A DNA stretch of 56,842 bases from F23-B02 sp963620985 (GCA_963620985.1 CAVFCI010000009.1:1-56842); one strand, 5' to 3'; shown: positions 27,105 to 36,942, numbered from the stretch's first letter. Numbers and translations: made by a program. The notes: a model not told the origin generated them from the letters alone.

Positions 27105-27303
27105 CATCCTCGGGCTTGAATCCCGCTATGGTACGGCGAGAAAAGGCTCATCTCAAATTAGCTAAACCGCCGTCGCATTTCTTGAAGCTCCAAAGCTTTT
27201 ACAAAGCAGTTATATAAAACGGGTTGTACATTTTACATATGCCGGATAAGCTATTATCGGACGAATAAATTCTCTGAATGGTCAAGTGAAAGGAGCGCTT
27301 TTC

Positions 27304-27477
27304 ATGGCATACAAAGCAGTTGTGATTGATTATAACCCAAAAGCCGAAAGGATGGCTGCGGATGTTGAGAAAGCAGCAAATACGATGGCGAAAGACAACT
27401 GGGAGTTTGTTACCTTTTCAGTCACCAATTCCGCAAAGGCAATCCTCGTCTTTCGCGCGGCGGAGTCAAAAGAATGA
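27304..27477 (+). CDS. Small hypothetical protein, possibly DUF4177-like
   Basis: 57 residues from the ATG at 27304, with AAAGGAG (27289-27295) eight bases upstream. The pattern of an N-terminal strand (AYKAVVIDY), a helix with alternating alanines (MAADVEKAANTMAKD), then WEFVTFSV and AILVFR strands resembles the small DUF4177 fold that begins with a strand and has 'GW-x-hydrophobic' before the second strand. No function can be assigned. It overlaps the next tiny gene by four bases (ATGA). Confidence 0.6.
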   Translation: MAYKAVVIDYNPKAERMAADVEKAANTMAKDNWEFVTFSVTNSAKAILVFRAAESKE

Positions 27478-27680
27478 TAAGGACAAATCGGAAGGCGGAC
27501 AACCAGAGCAGGTCTCCCAAATCGGAATCCAACGGCATCGCATTCGGCATATGTATCGGCATGATGCTCGGAGTCGCACTCGGCTGCTGGCTTGATAATC
27601 TTGGCCTCTGGATGTGCGTGGGAGCCGCGGTCGGCATCTGTGTCGGCGCCGCAATTGACTCGGCAAAAAGCAAAAAATGA
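27474..27680 (+). CDS. Small glycine-rich membrane protein
   Basis: 68 residues. A polar, basic N-terminus (about 22 residues) is followed by two glycine-zipper-like hydrophobic stretches, GIAFGICIGMMLGVALG and WMCVGAAVGICVGAAI. The ATG overlaps the previous stop (ATGA), so translation is coupled. It may be a membrane anchor or small pore-like peptide, but no function can be assigned. Confidence 0.6.
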   Translation: MIRTNRKADNQSRSPKSESNGIAFGICIGMMLGVALGCWLDNLGLWMCVGAAVGICVGAAIDSAKSKK

Positions 27681-27707
27681 GACTCCCGATGGGAGCCTCG
27701 TTTTTTT
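27679..27707 (+). terminator. Terminator of the small-gene pair
   Basis: CTCCC-GAT-GGGAG with outer GAG/CTC pairs and a T7 run that abuts the 3' end of the minus-strand tRNA-Ser gene. Confidence 0.75.
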
Positions 27708-27795
27708 GGCGGAGAGTGTGGGATTCGAACCCACGTGGGCGTGAGCCCAAACGGTTTTCAAGACCGCCTCGTTATGACCACTTCGATAACTCTCC
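27707..27795 (-). tRNA. tRNA-Ser (anticodon UGA)
   Basis: On the minus strand the acceptor GGAGAGT (27789-27795) pairs with ACTCTCC (27711-27717), followed by G and encoded CCA. The anticodon loop CTTGAAA gives TGA. A long variable arm and GGTTCGAATCC T-loop confirm class II serine. Confidence 0.95.
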
Positions 27796-27816
27796 GAATA
27801 TTCAGTTCGACTTAGT

Positions 27817-27846
27817 AAAAAGAGCACACTGACGTGTGCTCTTTTT
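27817..27846. terminator. Perfect hairpin between the two minus-strand tRNA genes
   Basis: AAAAAGAGCACAC and GTGTGCTCTTTTT form a 13-base perfect stem with a TGAC loop. It looks like a full intrinsic terminator placed right after tRNA-Leu and before tRNA-Ser, so the tRNAs may be separate units or rely on read-through. Confidence 0.8.
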
Positions 27847-27847
27847 A

Positions 27848-27932
27848 TGGTGCGAGAGAGGAGACTTGAACTCCCACGTCGGTTGACACACGCCCCTCAA
27901 ACGTGCCTGTCTACCTGTTCCAGCACTCTCGC
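27848..27932 (-). tRNA. tRNA-Leu (anticodon GAG)
   Basis: On the minus strand GCGAGAG (27926-27932) pairs with CTCTCGC (27852-27858), followed by A and encoded CCA. The anticodon stem CACGT/GCGTG holds loop TTGAGGG, anticodon GAG. The long variable arm and GAGTTCAAGTC T-loop fit leucine. Confidence 0.93.
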
Positions 27933-27982
27933 ATTTCCTTTTATCAAAGGCAAGAGTTATTATAGCAGACAAACGCAGAATG

Positions 27983-29200
27983 TCAAGGATTAATTTCAAA
28001 TTTTATCACTTTTTCTGAATGAACGACTGCATATGCCGCACAAAGCAGCAGGGAAGCGAGCATAAGCTCACCGCCGATACGCGGCTGCACAAGGTAATAG
28101 CGTGCGAAATAGGCATAGTAGCAATGCAGCGAGGCGAGCTCGGCAAACACCGGCACTGGCGCAAATTTAAGGTCGCTCGCCGCCAGCACCAGAGCCAGAA
28201 CTCCGGCAACGAAGAAATAGCGGTCGTGCATGTGCGGCAGGAGATAGGGGATGCCCATGACGAGGATGAGCGCAAGACCCAGGATGAGACGGTCGTTGAG
28301 TCTGCTGCGCAGCAGTATGGCCGCGGCGTACACGGCGGCGACGAGCAGAAACGCCGCAAGTATCAACAGCCACGCACTGCGCGACGTGTCGCCCGACCAT
28401 GAGAACATGCTGGTAAGGGAGGGGGCGTTGTAGTTCATCGCGTCGCCCACCGTTCCGGCCTGCGAGAGGTACAGCGTCAGCGTGTCCCACAGCGGCGCAC
28501 CCGCTATAACGGCGGGGAGCATATATACAACGTACGCGGCAGGGAAGACGAGAAGCTGCCGCCACTTTATCTTTTTTGCAAGCAGCAGGATGAAAAACAC
28601 GGGGATCACGAACACAGCCTGCAATTTGAACGCAAGGCAGGCCGCCAGCGATATCATAGCGCCCACGACCCTGCCGCTCATGCCGAGGTACAGGGCAAAA
28701 ATGCCGAAGAAGGCATATATGCTGTCGCACTGCGCCCAGTATGCGCCGTTTACGACGACAGTGGGGAGGTACAGCACCGCGAGAAATACGCCCAGCAGCC
28801 GCGCCTTGGAGCCCGTGTACAGCGAGCTGAGCTTCAGGCAGCTCCACGCCAGAAGCACATCAAACAGCACCGACAGCGCCTTTATGAGGTACAGCTCCGA
28901 TATATCGAGATACGAAAACGCCGCGAGAAAGTACATATACGGCGGATTATAGTTCCCGGGAAAGAATGCCAGCGCCGCAAAGCCGCCGTTATCGCGGAAA
29001 AACTGTGTCCACGGCGCTAAAAAAGTCGTGTAGTCGTCGCTTTCAATATCAAAATAAAATGCGCGTATTATAAGCGCCGCCGCTGTGAGCACCGCCGTGC
29101 ATACAAGCAGCGGCTTATCCTCAAAAATGCCCTCGCGCCGCAGAAGCAGCATGGCAAGCGCAAATATGACGAGCAGCGATATAATGATGAATGAACTCAT
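27983..29200 (-). CDS. Polytopic GT-C-type glycosyltransferase/mannosyltransferase-like protein
   Basis: 405 residues from the ATG at 29200, preferred because GGAGGG lies directly upstream; an in-frame start at 29236 precedes that site. About ten hydrophobic segments span the protein. The first extracytoplasmic loop has acidic residues (FDIESDDYTTFLAPW) in the place where GT-C enzymes carry their catalytic acidic motif, and GNYNPPYMYFL follows. This matches the DUF2029/GT87-like membrane glycosyltransferases that use polyprenyl-phosphate sugars. The acceptor is unknown; a cell-surface glycan or lipid is inferred. Confidence 0.7.
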   Translation of the reverse strand: MSSFIIISLLVIFALAMLLLRREGIFEDKPLLVCTAVLTAAALIIRAFYFDIESDDYTTFLAPWTQFFRDNGGFAALAFFPGNYNPPYMYFLAAFSYLDISELYLIKALSVLFDVLLAWSCLKLSSLYTGSKARLLGVFLAVLYLPTVVVNGAYWAQCDSIYAFFGIFALYLGMSGRVVGAMISLAACLAFKLQAVFVIPVFFILLLAKKIKWRQLLVFPAAYVVYMLPAVIAGAPLWDTLTLYLSQAGTVGDAMNYNAPSLTSMFSWSGDTSRSAWLLILAAFLLVAAVYAAAILLRSRLNDRLILGLALILVMGIPYLLPHMHDRYFFVAGVLALVLAASDLKFAPVPVFAELASLHCYYAYFARYYLVQPRIGGELMLASLLLCAAYAVVHSEKVIKFEINP

Positions 29201-29278
29201 TTTCCCTCCGATTTGTACAAAAAAAGCGGCTGCCACTTATGACAGCCGACGAAATACTCACTTTTCACAAAATATTGC

Positions 29279-29308
29279 TTGACATAGCTATATATACAAT
29301 GATAGAAT
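29279..29308 (+). promoter_or_regulatory. Promoter for rpoBC
   Basis: TTGACA, an 18-base spacer, TAGAAT. This predicts a leader of about 145 bases before rpoB, with no ORF and no strong terminator hairpin that I can see. Confidence 0.75.
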
Positions 29309-29458
29309 AGCTTGCTATGTTATCTTGTGGTGAAACGACTGGCACCCCAGTGTTTACGTTCACAATATAACATCAACCAAGCGTAAATACAACACCGGAA
29401 CGAGTAAAACAAACAACTCATCCGGGCGTTCTCAATTACGATTAAGGAGTGTGTACGA

Positions 29459-32400
29459 ATGCCAAAAGACGTTCTCTACGGCAAAACTCTCAGAAAGAGC
29501 TTTGCGCGGTACGAAGAGATCCAGGACATGCCCAATCTGCTGGAGATCCAGAAGAAGAGCTACAAGTGGTTTCTCGAGACCGGTCTGCGTGAGGTTTTCA
29601 GGGATACCGACGCGGTGACCGACTATTCCGGCAATCTTGAGCTGAGCTTTGTGGATTATTCCATGGACGAGAAGCCCAAGTACACGGAAGAGGAGTGCAA
29701 GGCACGCGATGCAACGTATGCGGCCCCCTTGAAGGTCAGCGTGCGTCTGCGCAATCTTGAGACTGAGGAGATCAAGGAGCAGGAGATCTTCATGGGCGAT
29801 TTTCCGCTCATGACCGCCGGCGGCACGTTTATCATAAACGGCGCAGAGCGTGTTATCGTTTCCCAGATCGTCCGCAGCCCCGGCGTGTACTACGATAAGA
29901 CCACAGACCGCAGCATGACCAGCATTTACGCGGCGACGGTCATCCCGTATCACGGCGCATGGCTCGAGTACGAGACCGACGCAAACGACGCATTCTATGT
30001 CCGCATAGATAAAAACCGCAAGCTGCCCATCACATGGTTCCTCAAGGCGATGGGCAAGTACGATCAGGCAAGACCCGCAACGTGGCTTTCCTGCACACCC
30101 GACCCCGTGATCGGCGCTGTCACCAACGAGCGCCTTAAAGAGATATTCGGCGAGGATGAGCGCATCGTCGCCACGATAGATAAGGACACGACCACAAGCC
30201 GTGACGAGTGCCTTATGGAGATCTACCGCAAGCTGCGTCCCGGCGATCCCCCGACGGTGGAAAGCGCCGAGGCTCTGCTCGAGGGTCTGTTCTTCGACCA
30301 CCGCCGCTACGACATTTCCAATGTAGGCCGCTACAAGTTCAACAAGAAGCTTGCCCTTCGCGGCAGAATAAACGGCTTTACTCTGGCAATGCCGGTCGCA
30401 GACCCCTCCACGGGCGAGATAATCGCCGATGCGGGCGAGGTCATATCGCGTGAAAAGGCCGAGCAGATCGACGCTGCCGGTGTCATTGAGGTCTATCTCG
30501 ATGTTGACGGCAAGACCGTCAAGGTCTTTTCCAACGGCATGGTGCCGCTTCAGAGCATGGTCGATATCGACCCCGCGGAGCTCGGCATCAAGGAAAAGGT
30601 GCGCGGCATAGTACTCAAAAGCCTCATGGAGCAGTATTCCGGCGACGCTCTCAAGGAAGCGATCCTTGAGAATATCGACGTACTTATCCCGAAGCACATC
30701 GTCGTTGACGATATGTTCGCATCCGTAAACTACCTCAACTGTCTGGCGCACGGCATCGGCGAGAAGGACGATATCGACCATCTCGGCAACCGCCGCGTCC
30801 GCTGCGTGGGCGAGCTGCTCCAGAACCAGTTCCGCATCGGCTTCTCCCGTATGGAGCGCGTCATACGCGAGCGCATGACGCTTCAGGACCTGGATATAGT
30901 GACCCCCCAGAGCCTTATAAATATCCGCCCCGTGACGGCGGCTATCAAGGAATTTTTCGGCTCCAGCCCGCTGTCGCAGTTCATGGATCAGACAAATCCG
31001 CTGTCCGAGCTTACCCATAAGCGCCGTATGTCGGCACTCGGCCCCGGCGGCCTGAGCCGTGAAAGAGCCTCCTTCGATGTTCGTGACGTTCACTACAGCC
31101 ACTATGGCCGTCTGTGCCCGATAGAGACTCCCGAAGGCCCGAACATCGGCCTTATCTCCTACCTTGCCTCCTACGCGAGAGCAAACGAGTACGGCTTCCT
31201 CGTCGCACCGTTCCAGAAGGTCGAAAAGGGCACCTGCCGCGTCACCGATCAGGTCGATTACCTGACCGCCGATGTTGAGGATAACTACATTGTCGCTCCC
31301 GCCACCGAGCCGCGCGACGAAAACGGCTGCCTCATAAACAAGCGTATCACCTGCCGTCACCGCGACGAGATCGTCGAGGTCGACCGCGAGAGAGTCGATT
31401 ATATCGACATAAGCCCCCGCATGATGGTCTCCATTGCGACCGCAATGATCCCGTTCCTTGAAAACGACGACGCGAACCGCGCACTGATGGGCGCTAACAT
31501 GCAGCGTCAGGCCGTGCCCCTCATGGTCACTCAGGCGCCTATCGTTGCGACCGGCATCGAGCACAAGTGCGCTGTTGACTCCGGTGTTGTCGTCCTTGCA
31601 GAGGGCGACGGCGAGGTCGTCCGCGCCGATGCTCAGAACATCACCATAAAGTACGATTCCGGCGAGATCAAAAACTATAAGCTCATAAAATTCGCCCGCT
31701 CCAACCAGGGCACCTGCGTAAACCAGAGACCCATCGTTTCTCTCGGCGAGCGCGTACACGAGGGCGATGTCATAGCAGACGGCCCGAGCACCAAGGACGG
31801 CGAGATATCCCTTGGCAAGAACATTCTCGTCGGCTTCATGACCTGGGAGGGCTACAACTACGAGGACGCTATCCTGCTCAACGAGCGCCTTGTCATGGAG
31901 GACGTTTTCACCTCCCTCCACGTCGAGGAGTACGAGTGCGACGCACGCGATACCAAGCTCGGACCCGAGGAGATCACCCGCGATATCCCGGGTGTCGGCG
32001 ACGATGCCCTCAAGTATCTTGACGAGCGCGGCATAATCACGGTCGGCGCAGAGGTTCGCGCCGGTGATATCCTCGTCGGCAAGGTCACCCCGAAGGGCGA
32101 GACCGATCTCACCGCGGAGGAGAGACTGCTGCGCGCTATCTTCGGCGAAAAGGCTAGAGAGGTGCGCGACACCTCGCTCAAGGTCCCCCACGGTGAGAGC
32201 GGCATAATCGTCGATGTCAAGGTCTTTACCCGTGAAAACGGCGACGAGATGAGCCCCGGCGTAAATCAGGTCGTGCGCGTATACATCGCTCAGAAGCGCA
32301 AGATATCCGTCGGCGATAAGATGGCAGGCCGCCACGGCAACAAGGGCGTTGTCTCCCGCATACTCCCGCGTGAGGATATGCCGTACCTGCCCGACGGCAC

Positions 32401-33184
32401 TCCGCTCGATATAGTCCTCAACCCGCTGGGCGTTCCGTCCCGTATGAATATCGGTCAGGTTCTTGAGGTTCACCTCGGCTACGCTGCTCAGGCACTCGGC
32501 TGGAAGGTGGCAACGCCTATCTTCAACGGCGCAAACGAGGCCACCATCCGCGACACTCTGCGTCAGGCCGGCCTGCGCGAGGACGGCAAGAGCGTCCTGT
32601 ACGACGGACGTACCGGCGAGAAGTTCGACAATGATGTTACGGTCGGCTGGGTCTACTTCCTGAAGCTGCACCACCTTGTCGATGATAAGATCCATGCGCG
32701 CAGCACAGGCCCCTACAGCCTCGTTACTCAGCAGCCTCTCGGCGGCAAGGCTCAGTTCGGCGGCCAGCGCTTCGGCGAAATGGAGGTCTGGGCTCTCGAA
32801 GCCTACGGCGCGGCCTATACTCTTCAGGAGATACTCACCGTCAAGTCCGACGATGTCACAGGCCGTGTACGCACCTACGAGAGCATCGTAAAGGGCAATA
32901 ATATTCCGCAGCCCGGCGTTCCCGAATCGTTCAAGGTTCTTGTCAAGGAACTCCAGTCACTGTGCCTTGATATCCGCGTTCTGGATAAGGACGGTCAGGA
33001 GATCGAGCTCAAGGACGATGACGATGATGAGTTCGTCCCCAAGATGAAGGACGAGATGTACGACACCATGTCCGATGATGAGGAGATAGAGGCAGAGGGC
33101 TACACGATCGAGGATATACCCGAGACCGATGATGATGACTTCGGCTTCATGTCCGACGATGATTACAGCGAGGAGGATGAATAA
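29459..33184 (+). CDS. rpoB: DNA-directed RNA polymerase subunit beta
   Basis: 1241 residues. The rifampicin-binding stretch FGSSPLSQFMDQ then THKRRMSALGPGGL is wild-type at the residues usually changed in resistance. LCPIETPEGPNIGLI, KMAGRHGNKGVVS and GGKAQFGGQRFGEMEVWALEA are conserved core and clamp motifs. The C-terminus has an acidic tail (EIELKDDDDDEF and beyond). AAGGAG lies before the ATG. Two bases separate it from rpoC. Ribosomal protein genes rplJ/rplL, the usual upstream neighbours, are absent; a divergent glycosyltransferase gene lies there instead. Confidence 0.98.
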   Translation: MPKDVLYGKTLRKSFARYEEIQDMPNLLEIQKKSYKWFLETGLREVFRDTDAVTDYSGNLELSFVDYSMDEKPKYTEEECKARDATYAAPLKVSVRLRNLETEEIKEQEIFMGDFPLMTAGGTFIINGAERVIVSQIVRSPGVYYDKTTDRSMTSIYAATVIPYHGAWLEYETDANDAFYVRIDKNRKLPITWFLKAMGKYDQARPATWLSCTPDPVIGAVTNERLKEIFGEDERIVATIDKDTTTSRDECLMEIYRKLRPGDPPTVESAEALLEGLFFDHRRYDISNVGRYKFNKKLALRGRINGFTLAMPVADPSTGEIIADAGEVISREKAEQIDAAGVIEVYLDVDGKTVKVFSNGMVPLQSMVDIDPAELGIKEKVRGIVLKSLMEQYSGDALKEAILENIDVLIPKHIVVDDMFASVNYLNCLAHGIGEKDDIDHLGNRRVRCVGELLQNQFRIGFSRMERVIRERMTLQDLDIVTPQSLINIRPVTAAIKEFFGSSPLSQFMDQTNPLSELTHKRRMSALGPGGLSRERASFDVRDVHYSHYGRLCPIETPEGPNIGLISYLASYARANEYGFLVAPFQKVEKGTCRVTDQVDYLTADVEDNYIVAPATEPRDENGCLINKRITCRHRDEIVEVDRERVDYIDISPRMMVSIATAMIPFLENDDANRALMGANMQRQAVPLMVTQAPIVATGIEHKCAVDSGVVVLAEGDGEVVRADAQNITIKYDSGEIKNYKLIKFARSNQGTCVNQRPIVSLGERVHEGDVIADGPSTKDGEISLGKNILVGFMTWEGYNYEDAILLNERLVMEDVFTSLHVEEYECDARDTKLGPEEITRDIPGVGDDALKYLDERGIITVGAEVRAGDILVGKVTPKGETDLTAEERLLRAIFGEKAREVRDTSLKVPHGESGIIVDVKVFTRENGDEMSPGVNQVVRVYIAQKRKISVGDKMAGRHGNKGVVSRILPREDMPYLPDGTPLDIVLNPLGVPSRMNIGQVLEVHLGYAAQALGWKVATPIFNGANEATIRDTLRQAGLREDGKSVLYDGRTGEKFDNDVTVGWVYFLKLHHLVDDKIHARSTGPYSLVTQQPLGGKAQFGGQRFGEMEVWALEAYGAAYTLQEILTVKSDDVTGRVRTYESIVKGNNIPQPGVPESFKVLVKELQSLCLDIRVLDKDGQEIELKDDDDDEFVPKMKDEMYDTMSDDEEIEAEGYTIEDIPETDDDDFGFMSDDDYSEEDE

Positions 33185-33186
33185 TA

Positions 33187-36100
33187 ATGAGTTTCACACC
33201 GTTTGACGCCATAAAAATAGGCATTGCCTCCCCTGAAATGATACTTTCATGGTCCTCCGGCGAGGTCACCAAGCCTGAGACCATCAACTACCGCACCCTC
33301 AAGCCCGAGCGCGACGGCCTGTTCTGCGAGCGCATTTTCGGACCTACAAAGGACTGGGAGTGCCACTGCGGCAAGTACAAGAAGATCAGCTACAAGGGCA
33401 AGATCTGCGACCGCTGCGGCGTTGAGGTAACAAAGAGCAAGGTACGCCGCGAGCGTATGGGTCATATTGAGCTGGCTGCTCCCGTATCGCACATCTGGTA
33501 CTTCAAGGGCATACCCAGCCGCATGGGCCTGCTGCTCGACCTCACTCCGAGAGTGCTCGAAAAGGTTCTGTACTTTGCAAATTATATAGTTACCGACCCC
33601 GGCTTCACTCCGCTGGAGAAGTGCCAGATACTCACCGAAAAAGAGTACCGCGACATGCGCGAGAAGTACGAGGACGACTTTGATGCCGGCATGGGCGCGG
33701 AGGCTATCAAGAAGCTTCTGCAGCAGATAGACTGCGAGCAGCTGTCCGCTCAGCTCAGAGAGGAGCTGGCAAACGCCTCCGGACAGAAGAAGGCAAAGCT
33801 CGTCAAGCGCCTTGAGGTCGTCGAGGCCTTCCGCCAGAGCGGCAACAAGCCCGAGTGGATGATAATCGACATTCTGCCGGTCATCCCGCCCGAGATCCGC
33901 CCGATGGTCCAGCTTGACGGCGGCCGCTTCGCAACGAGCGACCTCAACGACCTGTACCGCCGCGTTATAAACCGCAATAACCGCCTGAAGAGACTTATCC
34001 AGCTCAACGCGCCCGATATCATCGTGCGCAACGAAAAGCGTATGCTTCAGGAGGCCGTTGACGCGCTTATCGACAATGGCCGCCGCGGCAGAGCCGTCAC
34101 CGGCGCAAACTCCCGCGCACTTAAATCGCTGTCGGATATGCTCAAGGGCAAGCAGGGTCGCTTCCGCCAGAACCTTCTGGGCAAGCGCGTTGACTACTCA
34201 GGCCGAAGCGTTATCGTCGTCGGCCCCGATCTGAAGATATATCAGTGCGGCGTTCCCAAGGAAATGGCCATTGAGCTGTTCCGCCCCTTCGTCATGAAGA
34301 AGCTCGTTGAGGACGGCGTTGCAAATAATATCAAGTCTGCAAAGAAGATGGTCGATAAGCAGCGCACCGAGGTATGGGACGCGCTCGAGGTCGTCATCAA
34401 GGAGCACCCCGTGCTCCTCAACCGTGCGCCTACGCTGCACCGCCTCGGCATTCAGGCCTTTGAGCCTATCCTCGTCGAGGGTCGTGCGCTCAAGCTTCAT
34501 CCTCTGGTATGTACCGCATATAACGCCGACTTTGACGGCGACCAGATGGCTATCCACGTTCCTCTGTCGGCAGAGGCTCAGGCCGAGGCGAGAATACTCA
34601 TGCTCTCGGCAAACAACCTCCTGCGTCCGCAGGACGGCCACCCCGTAACCGTTCCCACTCAGGATATGATCCTCGGCTCGTACTACCTGACCATGAAGCG
34701 CATCGGCAAGGCCGAAAAGGGCGCAGAGCAGGTGTTCGTCACCGATCCCGGCGACACGGAGCTGCCGGCAAACGAGATAGTTGACGGCGACGATTTTGTC
34801 GCGGCGGAGGAGAAGGCGGCAGCCGAGGGCGGCAAGGCTCCGGCATACAAGCCGCTGCTGATCTACCGTGACCCCGACGAGGCTGTCATGGCCTACAGTC
34901 AGGGCGAGGTCGGCCTGCACGCGCCTATCCTTGTGCGCGTTGTCAAGACCTTCGACGGAGTTGAAAAGTCTAAGGTCATCGAGAGCACCGTAGGCCGCAT
35001 CATTTTCAACGAGAAGATCCCGCAGGATCTCGGCTATGTTGACAGAAGCGATCCCGAGCATGCCTTTGACCATGAGATCGGCTTTCAGGTCGGCAAGAAG
35101 CAGCTCGGCGATATCATCGACCGCTGCATCAAAAAGCATGACTTCACCATTTCCGCCGAGGTACTCGACGGCATCAAGGCAATGGGCTATAAGTATTCGA
35201 CCAAGGGCGCTATCACGATCTCCATCGCTGATATGACAGTCCCCGAGGCGAAGAAGACCCTCATCAGCGAGACCGAGGGCAAGGTACTCGCCATCGAGCG
35301 TCAGTTCAAGCGCGGCTTCATCACCGACGACGAGCGCTACCGTTTGGTCGTCTCCGAGTGGGAAAAGACCACAAAGGATGTCACCAGCGCCCTGCAGAAC
35401 TGTCTGGATACCTACAATCCTATCTACATGATGGCAAACTCCGGCGCCCGTGGCTCCATGAACCAGATCCGTCAGCTTGCCGGTATGCGCGGCCTTATGG
35501 CTAACACCTCCGGTAAGACCATCGAGATCCCCATCAAGGCAAACTTCCGTGAGGGTCTGAGCGTTCTGGAGTACTTCATCTCCTCCCGAGGCGCGCGCAA
35601 GGGTCTTGCCGACACCGCGCTTCGTACCGCCGACTCCGGCTACCTTACCCGCCGAATGGTCGATGTCTGTCAGGATGTTATCATCCGCGAGCCCGACTGC
35701 GGTACGCACGACGGTGTGTGGGCTGCGGCTGTCTATGAAAAGGGTCAGCTCGTCCAGTCCTTCGGAGTCAGCATCCACGGCAGATTCCCGGCAGTGCCCG
35801 TCTGTGATCCGCAGACCGGCGAGGTGCTGTTTGACACCGATCATATGCTCATGCCCGCAGATGCCGACGTTCTTGAGGCTCACGGCATAGAGCGCGTTCT
35901 CATCCGCAGCGTTCTGTCCTGCGAGGCACGCACCGGCGTGTGCGCACGCTGCTACGGCATAAACCTCGCCATCGGCCAGCCCGTCAGCGCAGGCGAAGCC
36001 GTCGGCGTTATCGCGGCGCAGTCCATCGGCGAGCCCGGTACTCAGCTTACCATGCGTACCTTCCACACCGGCGGCGTAGCCGGCGACGATATCACTCAGG

Positions 36101-36927
36101 GTCTTCCCCGTGTCGAAGAGCTGTTCGAGGCGCGCAAGCCCAAGAAGATGGCTGTCCTTGCTGAGATCTCCGGCACCGTCTCCATTGAGGAGACCAAGAA
36201 GGGCGCACTGTTTGCGATAAGCGTCAGCAGCGAGGAGGAGGGCGAGACCAAGGTCTACACCGTGCCTCATTCGGCAGGCATCCTTGTCAAGAACGGCGAC
36301 CACGTCGATAAGGGTCAGGAACTCACCAGCGGTGCGCTCAGCCCGCACGATGTCCTGCGTATCCGCGGCATAGACGACGATAAGTATGGCCGTCCCGGTG
36401 TCCGTACCTATATCATTCAGGAGGTACAGAAGGTCTACCGTCAGCAGGGCGTTGATATCAACGATAAGCATATCGAGATCATCGTCCGCCAGATGATGCG
36501 CAAGGTCAAGATCGAGGACTCCGGCAGCACCGAGCTGCTCTCCGGCGCAACCGTCGATATCGGCGAGCTCAAGGCGGCAAACCGCAGCATCGACGAGCGC
36601 ATCGCGGCAGGCGAGGAGGGACTGAGCAAGGCGACCTATACCCAGCTTCTCATGGGTATCACCAAGGCATCCCTTGCCACCGAGAGCTTCCTGTCGGCAG
36701 CATCCTTCCAGGAGACCACCAAGGTCCTTACCGAGGCTGCTATCAAGGGCAAGGTCGATCACCTTGTCGGCCTCAAGGAAAACGTCATCATCGGCAAGCT
36801 CATCCCCGCAGGCACGGGACTTTCCATGTACCGTGACTTCGAGGAAAAGACCGACGAGACCGTTGCCGACGATCCGGCACAGTACGTTGACCTCTCGGCC
36901 CTTGTTGGCAAGACCAACGCACTTTAA
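33187..36927 (+). CDS. rpoC: DNA-directed RNA polymerase subunit beta'
   Basis: 1246 residues. N-terminal zinc cysteines CHCGKY and CDRCGVEV (about 58-80), catalytic NADFDGDQMAIHVPL with the three magnesium-binding aspartates near 450, and the second zinc site CEARTGVCARCYG near 910-925. The bridge helix/trigger-loop region is recognisable around GMRGLMANTSG. It forms the active centre with RpoB. It is the last gene of the rpoBC operon, ending at a strong terminator. Confidence 0.98.
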   Translation: MSFTPFDAIKIGIASPEMILSWSSGEVTKPETINYRTLKPERDGLFCERIFGPTKDWECHCGKYKKISYKGKICDRCGVEVTKSKVRRERMGHIELAAPVSHIWYFKGIPSRMGLLLDLTPRVLEKVLYFANYIVTDPGFTPLEKCQILTEKEYRDMREKYEDDFDAGMGAEAIKKLLQQIDCEQLSAQLREELANASGQKKAKLVKRLEVVEAFRQSGNKPEWMIIDILPVIPPEIRPMVQLDGGRFATSDLNDLYRRVINRNNRLKRLIQLNAPDIIVRNEKRMLQEAVDALIDNGRRGRAVTGANSRALKSLSDMLKGKQGRFRQNLLGKRVDYSGRSVIVVGPDLKIYQCGVPKEMAIELFRPFVMKKLVEDGVANNIKSAKKMVDKQRTEVWDALEVVIKEHPVLLNRAPTLHRLGIQAFEPILVEGRALKLHPLVCTAYNADFDGDQMAIHVPLSAEAQAEARILMLSANNLLRPQDGHPVTVPTQDMILGSYYLTMKRIGKAEKGAEQVFVTDPGDTELPANEIVDGDDFVAAEEKAAAEGGKAPAYKPLLIYRDPDEAVMAYSQGEVGLHAPILVRVVKTFDGVEKSKVIESTVGRIIFNEKIPQDLGYVDRSDPEHAFDHEIGFQVGKKQLGDIIDRCIKKHDFTISAEVLDGIKAMGYKYSTKGAITISIADMTVPEAKKTLISETEGKVLAIERQFKRGFITDDERYRLVVSEWEKTTKDVTSALQNCLDTYNPIYMMANSGARGSMNQIRQLAGMRGLMANTSGKTIEIPIKANFREGLSVLEYFISSRGARKGLADTALRTADSGYLTRRMVDVCQDVIIREPDCGTHDGVWAAAVYEKGQLVQSFGVSIHGRFPAVPVCDPQTGEVLFDTDHMLMPADADVLEAHGIERVLIRSVLSCEARTGVCARCYGINLAIGQPVSAGEAVGVIAAQSIGEPGTQLTMRTFHTGGVAGDDITQGLPRVEELFEARKPKKMAVLAEISGTVSIEETKKGALFAISVSSEEEGETKVYTVPHSAGILVKNGDHVDKGQELTSGALSPHDVLRIRGIDDDKYGRPGVRTYIIQEVQKVYRQQGVDINDKHIEIIVRQMMRKVKIEDSGSTELLSGATVDIGELKAANRSIDERIAAGEEGLSKATYTQLLMGITKASLATESFLSAASFQETTKVLTEAAIKGKVDHLVGLKENVIIGKLIPAGTGLSMYRDFEEKTDETVADDPAQYVDLSALVGKTNAL

Positions 36928-36942
36928 TATTAATGTATACAG

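Noticed and set aside
29222..29250. Hairpin CGGCTG...CAGCCG upstream of the glycosyltransferase gene
   Set aside because: It has a 10-base loop and no T-run, and lies upstream of the chosen start. It is not enough to claim a riboswitch or attenuator.
29432..32695. 1087-codon open frame antisense to rpoB, and similar long antisense frames under rpoC, prfC and the LRR gene
   Set aside because: They mirror the GC-rich codon pattern of the real genes, have low-complexity Leu/Val/Ala/Asp-rich translations, and no ribosome site or homology I can recognise.
29459..33184. Rifampicin-resistance change in rpoB
   Set aside because: The residues in the resistance-determining region read as wild type.
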